64,000 nucleotides of DNA. Source: a candidate division Zixibacteria bacterium RBG_16_53_22 (GTDB lineage Bacteria > Zixibacteria > MSB-5A5 > UBA10806). A model generated the notes under the pieces. It did not search any database. It was not told the DNA's origin and saw nothing but the letters and a program-made list of their open reading frames with translations. Below, in pieces: positions 7,753 through 16,469 of the stretch (its first letter is position 1; each line of letters starts with the position of its first letter). The stretch lies in assembly GCA_001775395.1 (NCBI GenBank), contig MEWP01000063.1, forward strand, positions 1 to 64,000. The letters run 5' to 3'. Made by a program: the position numbers and the translations under genes.

Positions 7753-7989
7753 TTATTTTGAGTAGTTCAGGGTGATACCGGGTGGGGGTATAGTATCATC
7801 GATAGCAGGCGGCCAGGGTAGTGGCATCCAGTGGGTTATATCATCGATGGCGATATTGTGTGCCTGTGCAGCGGTCCAGTCTTTCCAGCCGCCGTCGTAG
7901 GCCATGCAGTTCATCGCGCCGCTTGCATATACGAGCACCCAGGCGGGCGATTCGGGCAGTCTGTTTTTCATGCTTATCCAGTTACTCAT
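7753..7989 (-). CDS. DUF551-like protein
   Basis: MSNWISMKNRLPESPAWVLVYA...ITHWMPLPWPP is typical of DUF551; start moved to 7989. Confidence 0.8.
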   Translation of the reverse strand: MSNWISMKNRLPESPAWVLVYASGAMNCMAYDGGWKDWTAAQAHNIAIDDITHWMPLPWPPAIDDTIPPPGITLNYSK

Positions 7990-8183
7990 GTCTCCTCCAC
8001 CTCGATACAAATGACCTGGTGCCAGGGGACGATGCGGTAGCGACCATCAAGCTGGAACGTGAAGTAACCCACTTGTATGGCCCTTCTCAGGATCTTGAGC
8101 CACTCCTGGCTGACCGTCTCGATGTGTGCGCTATCTACGGTGTGCTCACCAGAGAAAGTATTGTAGAAGATCGCGATCTTCAC
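7986..8183 (-). CDS. hypothetical protein (65 aa)
   Basis: ORF with 4-nt overlaps both sides. Confidence 0.6.
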   Translation of the reverse strand: MKIAIFYNTFSGEHTVDSAHIETVSQEWLKILRRAIQVGYFTFQLDGRYRIVPWHQVICIEVEET

Positions 8184-8368
8184 GTATCAATTTCCTTCTC
8201 GGCTATGATCAGGTACTTGTCTTTGTATGCCACTCCAGGCCCCTTCAAGGCTGGTCCCCCACGCACAATCGCAAACCCCTGGTCATAGTACGTGGCAATA
8301 GCCTTATGATACTCGTCCAGGGTGCAGGTGATACTCAGGCGTTCGATTATCTGGCGCTTGATCTTCAT
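8180..8368 (-). CDS. hypothetical protein (62 aa)
   Basis: ORF; start MKIKRQIIERL at ATGA overlap. Confidence 0.6.
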   Translation of the reverse strand: MKIKRQIIERLSITCTLDEYHKAIATYYDQGFAIVRGGPALKGPGVAYKDKYLIIAEKEIDT

Positions 8369-8571
8369 AGATAATCCACGTACACCACGAAGGCGGCGTT
8401 GACGCGAGTGATCACTTCGTCCTGGCGCTTGACGGCAAACCAGATAGCCTTGCCATGCTCGGCGTAGGGCGCGATCTCGGCGATGCCCTTGTTTCCCACT
8501 TCCCACCACTCGTTATCGGTGCGGATCTTACGAATCTTGCGTGTGTCGGATAGTAGGGTTGCTTCCATCAT
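8365..8571 (-). CDS. hypothetical protein (68 aa)
   Basis: ORF. Confidence 0.6.
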   Translation of the reverse strand: MMEATLLSDTRKIRKIRTDNEWWEVGNKGIAEIAPYAEHGKAIWFAVKRQDEVITRVNAAFVVYVDYL

Positions 8572-8797
8572 TCACCTTCTTCTGTTTGCTGCATATTTTG
8601 CACTTCCACTTGAACCCATCCGGGCTGGAATTGTCGGCACAGAACTCAAGCATGGTCTTGATCTTCCGGCAGCCGGGGCAATACTTGAGACCCTGTCGCG
8701 CCAGCTCGTACTTGAGGTGCCAGCGTTTGTCGGCGGGCGTCCGCCAGCGGTCTGCCGGAAAGCCACAAAGCCACTTTGGCGGATCGTAGAGCTTCAT
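8528..8797 (-). CDS. zinc-ribbon protein (CPGCRKIKTMLEFC...WKCKIC)
   Basis: ORF with two CxxC pairs. Confidence 0.65.
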   Translation of the reverse strand: MKLYDPPKWLCGFPADRWRTPADKRWHLKYELARQGLKYCPGCRKIKTMLEFCADNSSPDGFKWKCKICSKQKKVNDGSNPTIRHTQDS

Positions 8798-8840
8798 ACT
8801 CCTGTCTCAACTGCTGCCGCATGGCCTCGCGCAGCTCGTC

Positions 8841-8858
8841 GAGTCCAATATTGGACTC
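8841..8858. repeat. dispersed palindrome copy GAGTCCAATATTGGACTC (perfect 18 bp)
   Basis: Read directly. Confidence 0.95.
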
Positions 8859-9327
8859 ACTTCCAGGCCCGTTTGACATCACTCACCAGCTTATCAGCTA
8901 CGATATGCCACACGTCACTGTAGGCCATACCGCCATAAATCGAGCCGCCCACTATACACGTCTCACGCCATGGCGCACCCAGGATCAGGGCGATTGCCAT
9001 GGCTGGCAAGAGCAGGATGGCAGCCCGTACCAGTGTGCCGGTGATAGGCGTGTGAGACCCAAGCAGGGTTTTCCACCAGTTGTCTCGCCATTGCCTCCGG
9101 TACATACCATAGCGATGCGGCAGGGCCTCTTCGTAGTCCTCCAGCCCCAAAAAGTCGCCTACTGCGCCCAAACGCTGTGCAATGTCGGCATCCGGGTTGA
9201 CGTAGTAGGTCAAAGTGATGCCCGTTTGCACTGCCAGAAATACCGGGAAATCGAGCAGAATTACAGAAAAGCAGCTCAAAAACTGCGCAAAGGCGGTAAT
9301 TCTGCGATGAGTTGGGCCGTTAGGCAT
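8857..9327 (-). CDS. membrane protein, possibly DUF2227-like
   Basis: MPNGPTHRRI N-terminus and hydrophobic segments; family call tentative. Confidence 0.55.
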   Translation of the reverse strand: MPNGPTHRRITAFAQFLSCFSVILLDFPVFLAVQTGITLTYYVNPDADIAQRLGAVGDFLGLEDYEEALPHRYGMYRRQWRDNWWKTLLGSHTPITGTLVRAAILLLPAMAIALILGAPWRETCIVGGSIYGGMAYSDVWHIVADKLVSDVKRAWK

Positions 9328-9520
9328 GGTCGAGTACGTCCAACGTGTCGTAGCGGTAGATCCACTTCAGACTGACCAGGCTGCGCCACAAGTCCAGTCT
9401 ACACGACTCGCGGCGGCGGATGATCAGGTCCTCAAGATCTCGCAACCTATCGTCTGCTTTGTATTGCGCTTGCTGGATGGCAGCCAAGTCGCCCACGATG
9501 CTCGTTTTAATTGTGTTCAT
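9320..9520 (-). CDS. hypothetical protein
   Basis: ORF; start MNTIKTSIVGD. Confidence 0.55.
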   Translation of the reverse strand: MNTIKTSIVGDLAAIQQAQYKADDRLRDLEDLIIRRRESCRLDLWRSLVSLKWIYRYDTLDVLDHA

Positions 9521-9909
9521 GTAAGTCTGAACTTTTTTATGTTGTGTGGCTGCCCCCACACCTGTACCCAGACTACAATAAAAAAGTCGTCGATGTAGAT
9601 TACCTCGCCCTTATGGCTGCGCTCGAAATAGTCTAGAGCCTCTTTGTATCTGATCCCGAAGAACCTAGATAGATCGGCACAACTATCCATGTAGCGGTGC
9701 TCTGGTCTGCCAGACTTGTCCAGGCCGATCACCAGAATCTTCCACTCGGCGTTCTTCTTTTTCTCCTCAATCTCTGAGAGACGCCGAGCTACTTCCAATG
9801 AGCTTGCGTAATCCTCAAGAATGCGCAACACCTTGCTGAGATCACGCCGAATATCGACAAACCACATCGAAGCTGTATCAAACCACTTGCCTACCTTCCA
9901 GATCTTCAC
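9517..9909 (-). CDS. hypothetical protein (130 aa)
   Basis: ORF. Confidence 0.65.
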   Translation of the reverse strand: MKIWKVGKWFDTASMWFVDIRRDLSKVLRILEDYASSLEVARRLSEIEEKKKNAEWKILVIGLDKSGRPEHRYMDSCADLSRFFGIRYKEALDYFERSHKGEVIYIDDFFIVVWVQVWGQPHNIKKFRLT

Positions 9910-10586
9910 CCATTCCTCCCATTTTGCTTGACAGCGGACAGCCAGCGTCGTGCTGTCCGGTCACTTATGCCAGCCTCCGCAACGATATCCATCACTGTCA
10001 GGTCAGGTGGCCTGTCAGTGTCAGACAGGAATGCATGCTTGTCTGACCAACGCCGGACATGTGTCCGGTCAATGTCCGGGTTGTCCTTATGTGTCCTCTT
10101 ACGCTCCTCCCTGGCTCTGGCTACTTCCTGTACCCGCCTGGCATGGCTGGATATGAGTGAGATCACCTGGTAAGTGACAAATGCCAGCACGAACAAAGCA
10201 GCCGGTGCATATATTACTGACTTGGGTATGACTTCCAGGATGACTGTAAGTAACAAGCCTGTTATGAAATAAATAGCGATCATGGTTTTGCCCCTGCCCA
10301 CCGGGGCAAATGGGTCGCTCTTGACTCTGGCAGGGTCACTATTGTAGTCACTCATTTCTATGGTCACATACATAGCTGCCAACCCAAGCATTTCAAGTGT
10401 TATGCCGATAGTCCATGCCACGCTGTATGGAATGTTAAAATGCCATGCCACTGACCTAGCAACCAAATAGGCTGGCGCTACAGGAGCCGCCCAAGGCCCA
10501 ATTCTGGTTGCCAAGACAATCATGATGTGCTCCAGCCTATCGAAGAACGATATTATGCCACGCTCAACACTGTCCAACTCTCCCAT
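9906..10586 (-). CDS. multi-TM protein with C-terminal helix-turn-helix-like segment (Spd/DUF2637-like architecture)
   Basis: Hydrophobic N-terminal two-thirds; C-term LTVMDIVAEAGISDRTARRWLS. Confidence 0.6.
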   Translation of the reverse strand: MGELDSVERGIISFFDRLEHIMIVLATRIGPWAAPVAPAYLVARSVAWHFNIPYSVAWTIGITLEMLGLAAMYVTIEMSDYNSDPARVKSDPFAPVGRGKTMIAIYFITGLLLTVILEVIPKSVIYAPAALFVLAFVTYQVISLISSHARRVQEVARAREERKRTHKDNPDIDRTHVRRWSDKHAFLSDTDRPPDLTVMDIVAEAGISDRTARRWLSAVKQNGRNG

Positions 10587-10609
10587 AAGTAGTCTCCCAA
10601 CTCACTCAG

Positions 10610-10933
10610 CTACTTCACCAACAATGCCTTGATGGCATAGTAATCCGGGTTGACCAGGCGTCCTACAAACTCAGACAGAGTCTCCATGAGCCCAAGGCCC
10701 AATAGCAGGAAGATCATGACACAAAACACTATAGGTATCAACCAGATTTCACTATCCGTCCCTATCCTGAACTTCCTCAAACAGAACAGGCAGCAGGCTA
10801 TCGAGCCAGCTATAGCTGCCAACAGCAAGGCCGTCCCAATGCCATGCACCCACGTCTCGTAAGCCACCTGTCGCTCGGCGATGGTCCATACGCGCGGGCC
10901 AAGACTCATGATAAGAGCCATTAAAGTTTCCAT
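10610..10933 (-). CDS. membrane protein
   Basis: ORF, 3 hydrophobic segments; start METLMALIM. Confidence 0.6.
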   Translation of the reverse strand: METLMALIMSLGPRVWTIAERQVAYETWVHGIGTALLLAAIAGSIACCLFCLRKFRIGTDSEIWLIPIVFCVMIFLLLGLGLMETLSEFVGRLVNPDYYAIKALLVK

Positions 10934-10966
10934 TTCCGTTCCTCTCCTTTTGTCCAACTAGCTCAG

Positions 10967-11221
10967 TTACTCATTGAGTAAGATACTCCATAGTACGCCT
11001 GTGGCTACCCAGGCGATGGCGGCCAGCTCGTCAGGCCGCAATAAAAGCTGCGTCGTGATGGTGCCATCCTTTTCAGCCTGGAAGTAGATGGTATCGACGG
11101 GATGTCCTACGACAGTCCCGGCGCTGAATTTGCAATTGGAATATTCCTGGCAGATCAGTTCTGTAAACTCTAGCTCACCATCTATCCAATGTCTTGGGTC
11201 GTCAATGGTCTGGTTTCTCAT
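10967..11221 (-). CDS. hypothetical protein
   Basis: ORF; start MRNQTIDDPRHW. Confidence 0.5.
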   Translation of the reverse strand: MRNQTIDDPRHWIDGELEFTELICQEYSNCKFSAGTVVGHPVDTIYFQAEKDGTITTQLLLRPDELAAIAWVATGVLWSILLNE

Positions 11222-11393
11222 TATTTTATTATCCCCCCAGTGGACCGGCGAGTTGTCCAGGTCGCTCAGCGTGCATGGTGTTGCAGTTTGGTACTGCCGG
11301 ACCAGGGACATTCCTGCTTAGAGGAAGTCAACCCCACGCTACGCCCTTCACACGCGCTGCCCTCGATGCAACTCGCCAGCCCACCGGGATGCC

Positions 11394-11726
11394 CTAAAAC
11401 CGTCTCAGCTTTCTGTATCCCATAGCTGCTTCGCCCCTGTTTCTTCCCTGTGCGTTTTGCAGCAATAGGCGTCCTTCGGGCCATATGCCACGCGATAACA
11501 ACACCACGCTGCCGATCAGGATGATCTGGCTAAGCACGTTGGTAAAGTCAACAGGTGGATAGAGACCTATATGATTGACGACCAGTGCTGTCGCCAATCC
11601 ATACAAACCGGAACGCAGCCAGTCAGCCCAATAATCTGCCAGCCCAAAGTGCTGTGCCAGCATAACCAGAGCCGTGATAAATGGCACCAACTCAAAACCG
11701 TTGAACCTTAAATCAGGCAATTCCAT
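11394..11726 (-). CDS. small membrane protein (holin-like topology)
   Basis: ORF, hydrophobic segments. Confidence 0.55.
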   Translation of the reverse strand: MELPDLRFNGFELVPFITALVMLAQHFGLADYWADWLRSGLYGLATALVVNHIGLYPPVDFTNVLSQIILIGSVVLLSRGIWPEGRLLLQNAQGRNRGEAAMGYRKLRRF

Positions 11727-11729
11727 ATC

Positions 11730-13049
11730 CTACTCCTCTCGACTATGACCATTATTACCCTCCAAAAATGCGTCTGCGTTTTGCGACCACCTCCCCTCAC
11801 GTATGTACTGGCGTAGGGCTTCCAGAGCCATAGGATATGGCAATGCCAGTAAATATGACTGCCCCTTGGTAGTCGGCGGCGTGAGTGCCCCTGCCAGCCC
11901 GTAGTTGCGGTAGGCGTTCTTCACATAATCGTACCCAAGATCCTTGTGGGTAGGTGCCATCTTGTTGATCCCAAGGATTGAGGCACCTGCCTCAAGGTTG
12001 GCGGCTGCGTCGTGAAATAGCCTGATGCGTGCATCGTCTTCCAGGGTATCTTCTATATTGGCATATATCGTAGCGTCGATGTCGCCTGGCAAGCGCACCA
12101 GCATAGCTTGCCCGTGGATCAACCCGCGCACGCCTGGCTCTTTCAACAGGAACTCACCCGGCTGCACGGGCAATTCGTTGTCGTTGGGCCGCATGCCCAG
12201 GATCACCCTGGCGTGATCGCGGCTGTCCACGCTGAACATAATCTTGCGGTCGGCATTGGTGCGGATGGGCGTGGGCACCACGTCGAACCTGGGGTGCTGC
12301 ACCGCCATGATGACCACCCCGCGTGAGCGCAACTGCGATAGGATGGTGGTCAGCAGCCGGATGGCACTAGCACGCTCGCCCCGGTCTGGGGCTTGGTGTG
12401 TCAGCATAGCTATTTCGTCGATCATGAGCAGGATCTTCTTGCTGGTGTCACCATAGCGCATATCCTGCTCGACTTCTTCCAGCAAACGAATAGCTTGTCC
12501 TATGCCAGCCTCCATGTCGATAGTGGCATAGCCCGCCAGCAGCGGTCGCCACATATGCAGACAGTCGTTCTCGTCAGCCTTCAGGTCGATCAGATATACT
12601 TTCCAACTTTCGCTGAAACGCTTGCCCTTGCTGAAGAATTGAATGAGCAGCTTGTTCAATTCATTCGTCTTTCCGCCGCCGGTACTAGATCCGATTAGCG
12701 TGTGGTGCTTGCTGAAATCGACCTTGATAGGCCGCTTGCGGTCGAAGCCAACTACAGCCATAAGTGGCTGGGATAGCTTGTACACCGACACCAGTTCCGA
12801 CACGCTATGGGCTGCCAGTGGGCGGGATGGCTGGCGCGGTCTGTTGCGGGCATTCATAATAGCCGACTCGGTACGATAGTAGATGCCGTAGACTACGTTG
12901 CACACGAACAAGATCAGTCCATATACCAGGATGCCCACCCACGTTTCCAGGCGGATCTTGGCCCGCTTGCGTGAAGCTATGTAGACAGCATGGCCCGTTC
13001 CCCACACTACGAATGCAACCCAGAAGACACCCCAGTAGCTAATCTCCAT
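11730..13049 (-). CDS. FtsK/TraB-like membrane-anchored DNA translocase ATPase
   Basis: N-terminal TMs; Walker A IGSSTGGGKT; Walker B ILLMIDEIAML; LSQLRSRGVVIMAVQHP. Confidence 0.85.
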   Translation of the reverse strand: MEISYWGVFWVAFVVWGTGHAVYIASRKRAKIRLETWVGILVYGLILFVCNVVYGIYYRTESAIMNARNRPRQPSRPLAAHSVSELVSVYKLSQPLMAVVGFDRKRPIKVDFSKHHTLIGSSTGGGKTNELNKLLIQFFSKGKRFSESWKVYLIDLKADENDCLHMWRPLLAGYATIDMEAGIGQAIRLLEEVEQDMRYGDTSKKILLMIDEIAMLTHQAPDRGERASAIRLLTTILSQLRSRGVVIMAVQHPRFDVVPTPIRTNADRKIMFSVDSRDHARVILGMRPNDNELPVQPGEFLLKEPGVRGLIHGQAMLVRLPGDIDATIYANIEDTLEDDARIRLFHDAAANLEAGASILGINKMAPTHKDLGYDYVKNAYRNYGLAGALTPPTTKGQSYLLALPYPMALEALRQYIREGRWSQNADAFLEGNNGHSREE

Positions 13050-13716
13050 AGATCGTGTTCCATAACACAGTTCTGTTATAGTCCTTAGCCTCGCGCTCTT
13101 CGATCAAACCACGCCCCAGGGCATCGAAGACCATACGCTGTGCCATGTACATGGTGGGAAAGTCATCTGGTCCTGGTCGTGGCGACGAGCCGCGCACCCG
13201 CTTGATGGATCGGTCGAAGTCAGGCGGCACACGGTTGCCGTCGATGTAGGCATTGTTATCACTACTGACGTGTACCCGTTCCATGTGCTCGCCAGTCAGG
13301 AAGCCCCACACCCGGTAACGCCAGGGCGTGGAATAGCTGACGGCAGGCGATTTATCGGTGATCGGATCGGTGATACCCTTCTGGCTAAATACGCCAGAGA
13401 ACTTGTACAGGGCACCCCCACCCCGCTCGTCGTTGCGGCATACCACGTAGATCTCGTGTAGCCAGCGCAGGAACTCCATGATGCCGAAACGAACGGGCCA
13501 TATGAGGCTGAGCACGATGGCGATGTGGTAAGGCGCGGACGACTGGAAGCCAGGGGCAGCCAGATAAGCAAAGTTCCAGATCAGGAACAGCCGCCAGCAT
13601 GCCATCGAGAACTCCTCGACGACCTCGTAGAAGGCTCGCCTGCCCCACCACTCGACGACGAGACCGGGTTGCAGGCGACTGGCTACACCTGCGGGAACTC
13701 GCCGTTGTATTGCCAT
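13039..13716 (-). CDS. membrane protein, possible PH-like domain
   Basis: ORF; hydrophobic segments followed by YKFSGVFSQKGITD... Confidence 0.55.
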   Translation of the reverse strand: MAIQRRVPAGVASRLQPGLVVEWWGRRAFYEVVEEFSMACWRLFLIWNFAYLAAPGFQSSAPYHIAIVLSLIWPVRFGIMEFLRWLHEIYVVCRNDERGGGALYKFSGVFSQKGITDPITDKSPAVSYSTPWRYRVWGFLTGEHMERVHVSSDNNAYIDGNRVPPDFDRSIKRVRGSSPRPGPDDFPTMYMAQRMVFDALGRGLIEEREAKDYNRTVLWNTIYGD

Positions 13717-13916
13717 GCCCCATTCACCACTTCTATCTGACTTCCGTTCTTACGCAAATAGCCTGCCTGGACCAAGTTTAACACCTGCTGAAATGCGGTC
13801 GCCTTGGCTACCCGCGCCATGCCCTTGATCGCTGCATAGCTGGGACTATTACCATCGTGGGTCTCCTTGTATTCGATTATCGCCTTCAAAACCCGCACGC
13901 TTGTCTTGTTTACCAT
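13683..13916 (-). CDS. LexA-N-terminal-like winged-helix protein
   Basis: TSVRVLKAIIEYKETHDGNSPSYAAIKGMARVAKATAFQQVLNLVQAGYLRKNG resembles LexA DNA-binding domain; start MVNKTSV. Confidence 0.6.
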   Translation of the reverse strand: MVNKTSVRVLKAIIEYKETHDGNSPSYAAIKGMARVAKATAFQQVLNLVQAGYLRKNGSQIEVVNGAWQYNGEFPQV

Positions 13917-14362
13917 ATCCAGAAACATACCCCATGATTTCTGCCCGTCGTGGTGTGGCAGACAACTGCACCCCACCACAAACCACGTCGGTACTTCTTG
14001 ATGAGTCCCGCCCGCCACAGTTGGTTGAGGTGCCTCGTCAGCGGCGGCCAGGCTTTGTGCGGATAGTCAGGCGGGCACCTGAATAGCCCATGCTGCCGGG
14101 CTGCTTGCATGATGTCCTGGTAGCTGAGCAAGCCACCCTCCCGAAAGATACCCCGCAACCTGGTCAACAGCGGCATAGTTTGTGGCGACAATTGTTCCTG
14201 GGTGAGTACGTATTCGGCACCGACTACCATCTCTTCCAGATCGCCCGTGATGAAGGGGTTCTTGCGTTCTTCAACCGGCACGACGGGGCGATCCTCGTAT
14301 AATATGAATTCGGGTATCTTACGCCCCTCTTTAGGATCGAAATCGTAAATTACGTCAACCAC
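13910..14362 (-). CDS. hypothetical protein (150 aa), possible wHTH at C-terminus
   Basis: ORF. Confidence 0.6.
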   Translation of the reverse strand: MVDVIYDFDPKEGRKIPEFILYEDRPVVPVEERKNPFITGDLEEMVVGAEYVLTQEQLSPQTMPLLTRLRGIFREGGLLSYQDIMQAARQHGLFRCPPDYPHKAWPPLTRHLNQLWRAGLIKKYRRGLWWGAVVCHTTTGRNHGVCFWIW

Positions 14363-14831
14363 AGGCTGTCACCCATGCGAATAGAGAGTCGGGCACTTTC
14401 CAGCCACCTGTCACACGTTCCAGTTGCCACGAGCTGTCGAAGTCCTTTGGCTTTAGACTCTTCCTGTTGTTGGCCATGGCTGCCTGTTCGACCTGATAAT
14501 AAGTGTCAAACGGCACCATGATGGCGATGCCAGCTTTCCTGTCAGTGCGCCAATTGATGAACACCAGCGCCAGCCCTACACTCGCGGCGACTATCAAGCC
14601 TGCGCGTTGGTGCGGCTTCAGGTTTTCCAGCGGGAAGCGGGGTGACTTGACCCGCTTGACTTCAGCCGCCCAGAACTTGCCGTCGATAGTCGCGCCGTAG
14701 TAGTCCCATGGCTTCTGGCGCACCTGGCGCTGGCCCGCCCGGTTGAAGGCGGCATCGTCCAGTCGCTCGGCGATTGGGTAGATGGCCCTGAGAAGCTCTC
14801 CGACCTCGCGCTCAAACTCATTCCTCGCCAC
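14355..14831 (-). CDS. RecU-like Holliday junction resolvase/nuclease
   Basis: DYYGATIDGKFWAAEVKRVKSPRFPLENLKPHQ...G.ALVFINW pattern of RecU. Confidence 0.75.
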   Translation of the reverse strand: MARNEFEREVGELLRAIYPIAERLDDAAFNRAGQRQVRQKPWDYYGATIDGKFWAAEVKRVKSPRFPLENLKPHQRAGLIVAASVGLALVFINWRTDRKAGIAIMVPFDTYYQVEQAAMANNRKSLKPKDFDSSWQLERVTGGWKVPDSLFAWVTACG

Positions 14832-15261
14832 TCTCCACCTCGATTCCTTCCAGGCTCGCCAGCAGTATATCCACGGCAGCCTGGGCTGTGCCTACCAGCA
14901 ATTCGAATGTGCCGACGTGCCCCATGCAGGCGATCTCTTGCTGCGAAACAGTCCCACGAGTAACATCCCGCTCAGGCCAGCGGTTGGCTCTGTACAGCGC
15001 CTTCAACTCGGCTTCGCAGTCGTAGCCACCTCGGTGGTGGCGCTTGTAGTGGCAGGCTGTACACAGGCTCATACGCAAGATCCAATGCTCTTTGGTCATG
15101 TCGCCCAACGCGCCCCGTCCGAAAACGTGGTGCGCCTCGGCGGCATCTACACCCGCCTCGCCCAGTACCCACTTGTGGTACTGGCAGTGACCGCCGTCAC
15201 GCATGTAGGCGATGCTGCCTGCGATAGAACGCAGGGTGATCAACGTGTCATTTTCGGGCAT
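14818..15261 (-). CDS. HNH-type endonuclease
   Basis: CQYHKW...AEAHHVFGRG...LCTACHYKRHH; beside terminase region; start MPENDT. Confidence 0.75.
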   Translation of the reverse strand: MPENDTLITLRSIAGSIAYMRDGGHCQYHKWVLGEAGVDAAEAHHVFGRGALGDMTKEHWILRMSLCTACHYKRHHRGGYDCEAELKALYRANRWPERDVTRGTVSQQEIACMGHVGTFELLVGTAQAAVDILLASLEGIEVESGEE

Positions 15262-15358
15262 TCTTGTGCTGGCTAACCAACAGGGCAAAGCCAACCCAGA
15301 AGATGCTGGCGACCACTGCCCCGCCTATCAAGCCCACCCATAGCTCTGGTATGAACAT
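15248..15358 (-). CDS. 36-aa single-TM protein (MFIPELWVGLIGGAVVASIFWVGFALLVSQHKNARK)
   Basis: Hand-translated; below ORF cutoff; overlaps HNH start. Confidence 0.55.
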   Translation of the reverse strand: MFIPELWVGLIGGAVVASIFWVGFALLVSQHKNARK

Positions 15359-15729
15359 TATTCGACCTCCCGACTGCGCCGTACTCGACGTGGCGGAGTC
15401 CAAGTATTGGACTCGACGAGCGGTTCTGCATTGGTGTCGGACTTGGATGGTGTCGATTCGATATTAGTGCTGGGCCACGATGCGCTGGTAGAGCTGGACT
15501 TGACTTCTTCCTCATCGGGTTTAGCCTCGACCTGCTTGCGACTCTCTTCGACCAGTTGCAGCACGTCCTCATTCGTCAACAAGCTATAGCCAGACATATT
15601 AAGCTCAAACAGCACTCGTCCAGCTTTGCCCAGGTAAGCGTCACGCATATGCTGCTGCTCCTGATCCCAAGCGTCAGTTGTCACATCGGCTATGTATATA
15701 GCCCTTGCCAAAACAGTTTTGTGATCCAT
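15358..15729 (-). CDS. hypothetical protein (123 aa) with Ser/Thr-rich C-terminus
   Basis: ORF; first gene behind leftward promoter, RBS GGGAGGG. Confidence 0.7.
   Translation of the reverse strand: MDHKTVLARAIYIADVTTDAWDQEQQHMRDAYLGKAGRVLFELNMSGYSLLTNEDVLQLVEESRKQVEAKPDEEEVKSSSTSASWPSTNIESTPSKSDTNAEPLVESNTWTPPRRVRRSREVE
15396..15414. repeat. dispersed palindrome copy GAGTCCAAGTATTGGACTC
   Basis: Read directly; inside C-terminal coding region of 15358..15729. Confidence 0.95.
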
Positions 15730-15757
15730 CTTTCCCTCCCGAACGTTTGTTTATACT

Positions 15758-15786
15758 AATTTACCATAAAAAGCCAGCTTAGTCAA
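15758..15786 (-). promoter_or_regulatory. leftward promoter TTGACT-N17-TAAATT
   Basis: -35 at 15781-15786 and -10 at 15758-15763 (read on minus strand). Confidence 0.75.
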
Positions 15787-15819
15787 GACCGTCACCTTAA
15801 AAACTTTAATGTAACTATC

Positions 15820-15848
15820 TTGCTAATGTTAAAAAAACGTGTTATTAT
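15820..15848 (+). promoter_or_regulatory. rightward late promoter TTGCTA-N17-TATTAT
   Basis: -35 15820-15825; -10 15843-15848; ATG at 15855. Confidence 0.65.
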
Positions 15849-15854
15849 GTTTAT

Positions 15855-16292
15855 ATGGCAAACCAGAGGCAGTTCTCGGATGAGTACATCGACCAGTTGC
15901 GCATCTATTATATCGAAAACAACATAACTATCAAGGCGCTGGCGCTGGCCTCTGAGACCCTGTTTGGGATGGCAATCGAAGAGGAAAACCTGAGATTCAT
16001 CTCTAAAAAAGACAGGTGGTCAGTCCAGAAGTCCCGTCATCTGATGGGCAAAGAAGGCTTACCCATCGATCAAGCCGACGAGCTGGACGACATGAAGCGA
16101 CTGCTGTACGACGCGATCAACGACGCCGACGAGCCACCCAATGCCAAGGAATTGCCGGGTTTGATCAAAGCCTACATGGAAATCAGCAACGCTATGGCTG
16201 CCAGCGGCGTGGCAGGCAGTGCCAAGTCCAGCCGCCAGCAGGCTATCGAAATTGCACGGGAGGTGCTAGGTGCTGACCATCGCCAACGTTGA
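15855..16292 (+). CDS. terminase small subunit-like protein
   Basis: Position upstream of TerL; DNA-packaging-like helical protein. Confidence 0.6.
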   Translation: MANQRQFSDEYIDQLRIYYIENNITIKALALASETLFGMAIEEENLRFISKKDRWSVQKSRHLMGKEGLPIDQADELDDMKRLLYDAINDADEPPNAKELPGLIKAYMEISNAMAASGVAGSAKSSRQQAIEIAREVLGADHRQR

Positions 16293-16461
16293 GTTCGACG
16301 AGAGAGATCTGAACCTGATCGCGTTCGCCAAGCTGTATGTAGAACGATTTGGTGCATTCGGGGCGTCCAACCACCACAGTATGCTGGTCATTCAAAAGCT
16401 GGCGAGCATCGTGGAGAAGCAGAACCAGTTTGCCACGGAACTGTGGCGAAGTAAGCAATAG
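16270..16461 (+). CDS. hypothetical protein (63 aa)
   Basis: ORF. Confidence 0.55.
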   Translation: MLTIANVEFDERDLNLIAFAKLYVERFGAFGASNHHSMLVIQKLASIVEKQNQFATELWRSKQ

Positions 16462-16469
16462 GAAAGATC

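Noticed and set aside
8646-8882. 78-aa minus ORF overlapping zinc-ribbon CDS 8528..8797
   Set aside because: N-terminal part (MMSNGPGSESNIGLDELREAM) could be real, but the C-terminal half is out of frame with the zinc-ribbon gene; left unresolved rather than called
13385-13723. 112-aa minus ORF overlapping 13039..13716
   Set aside because: Arg/Pro-rich alternative-frame shadow
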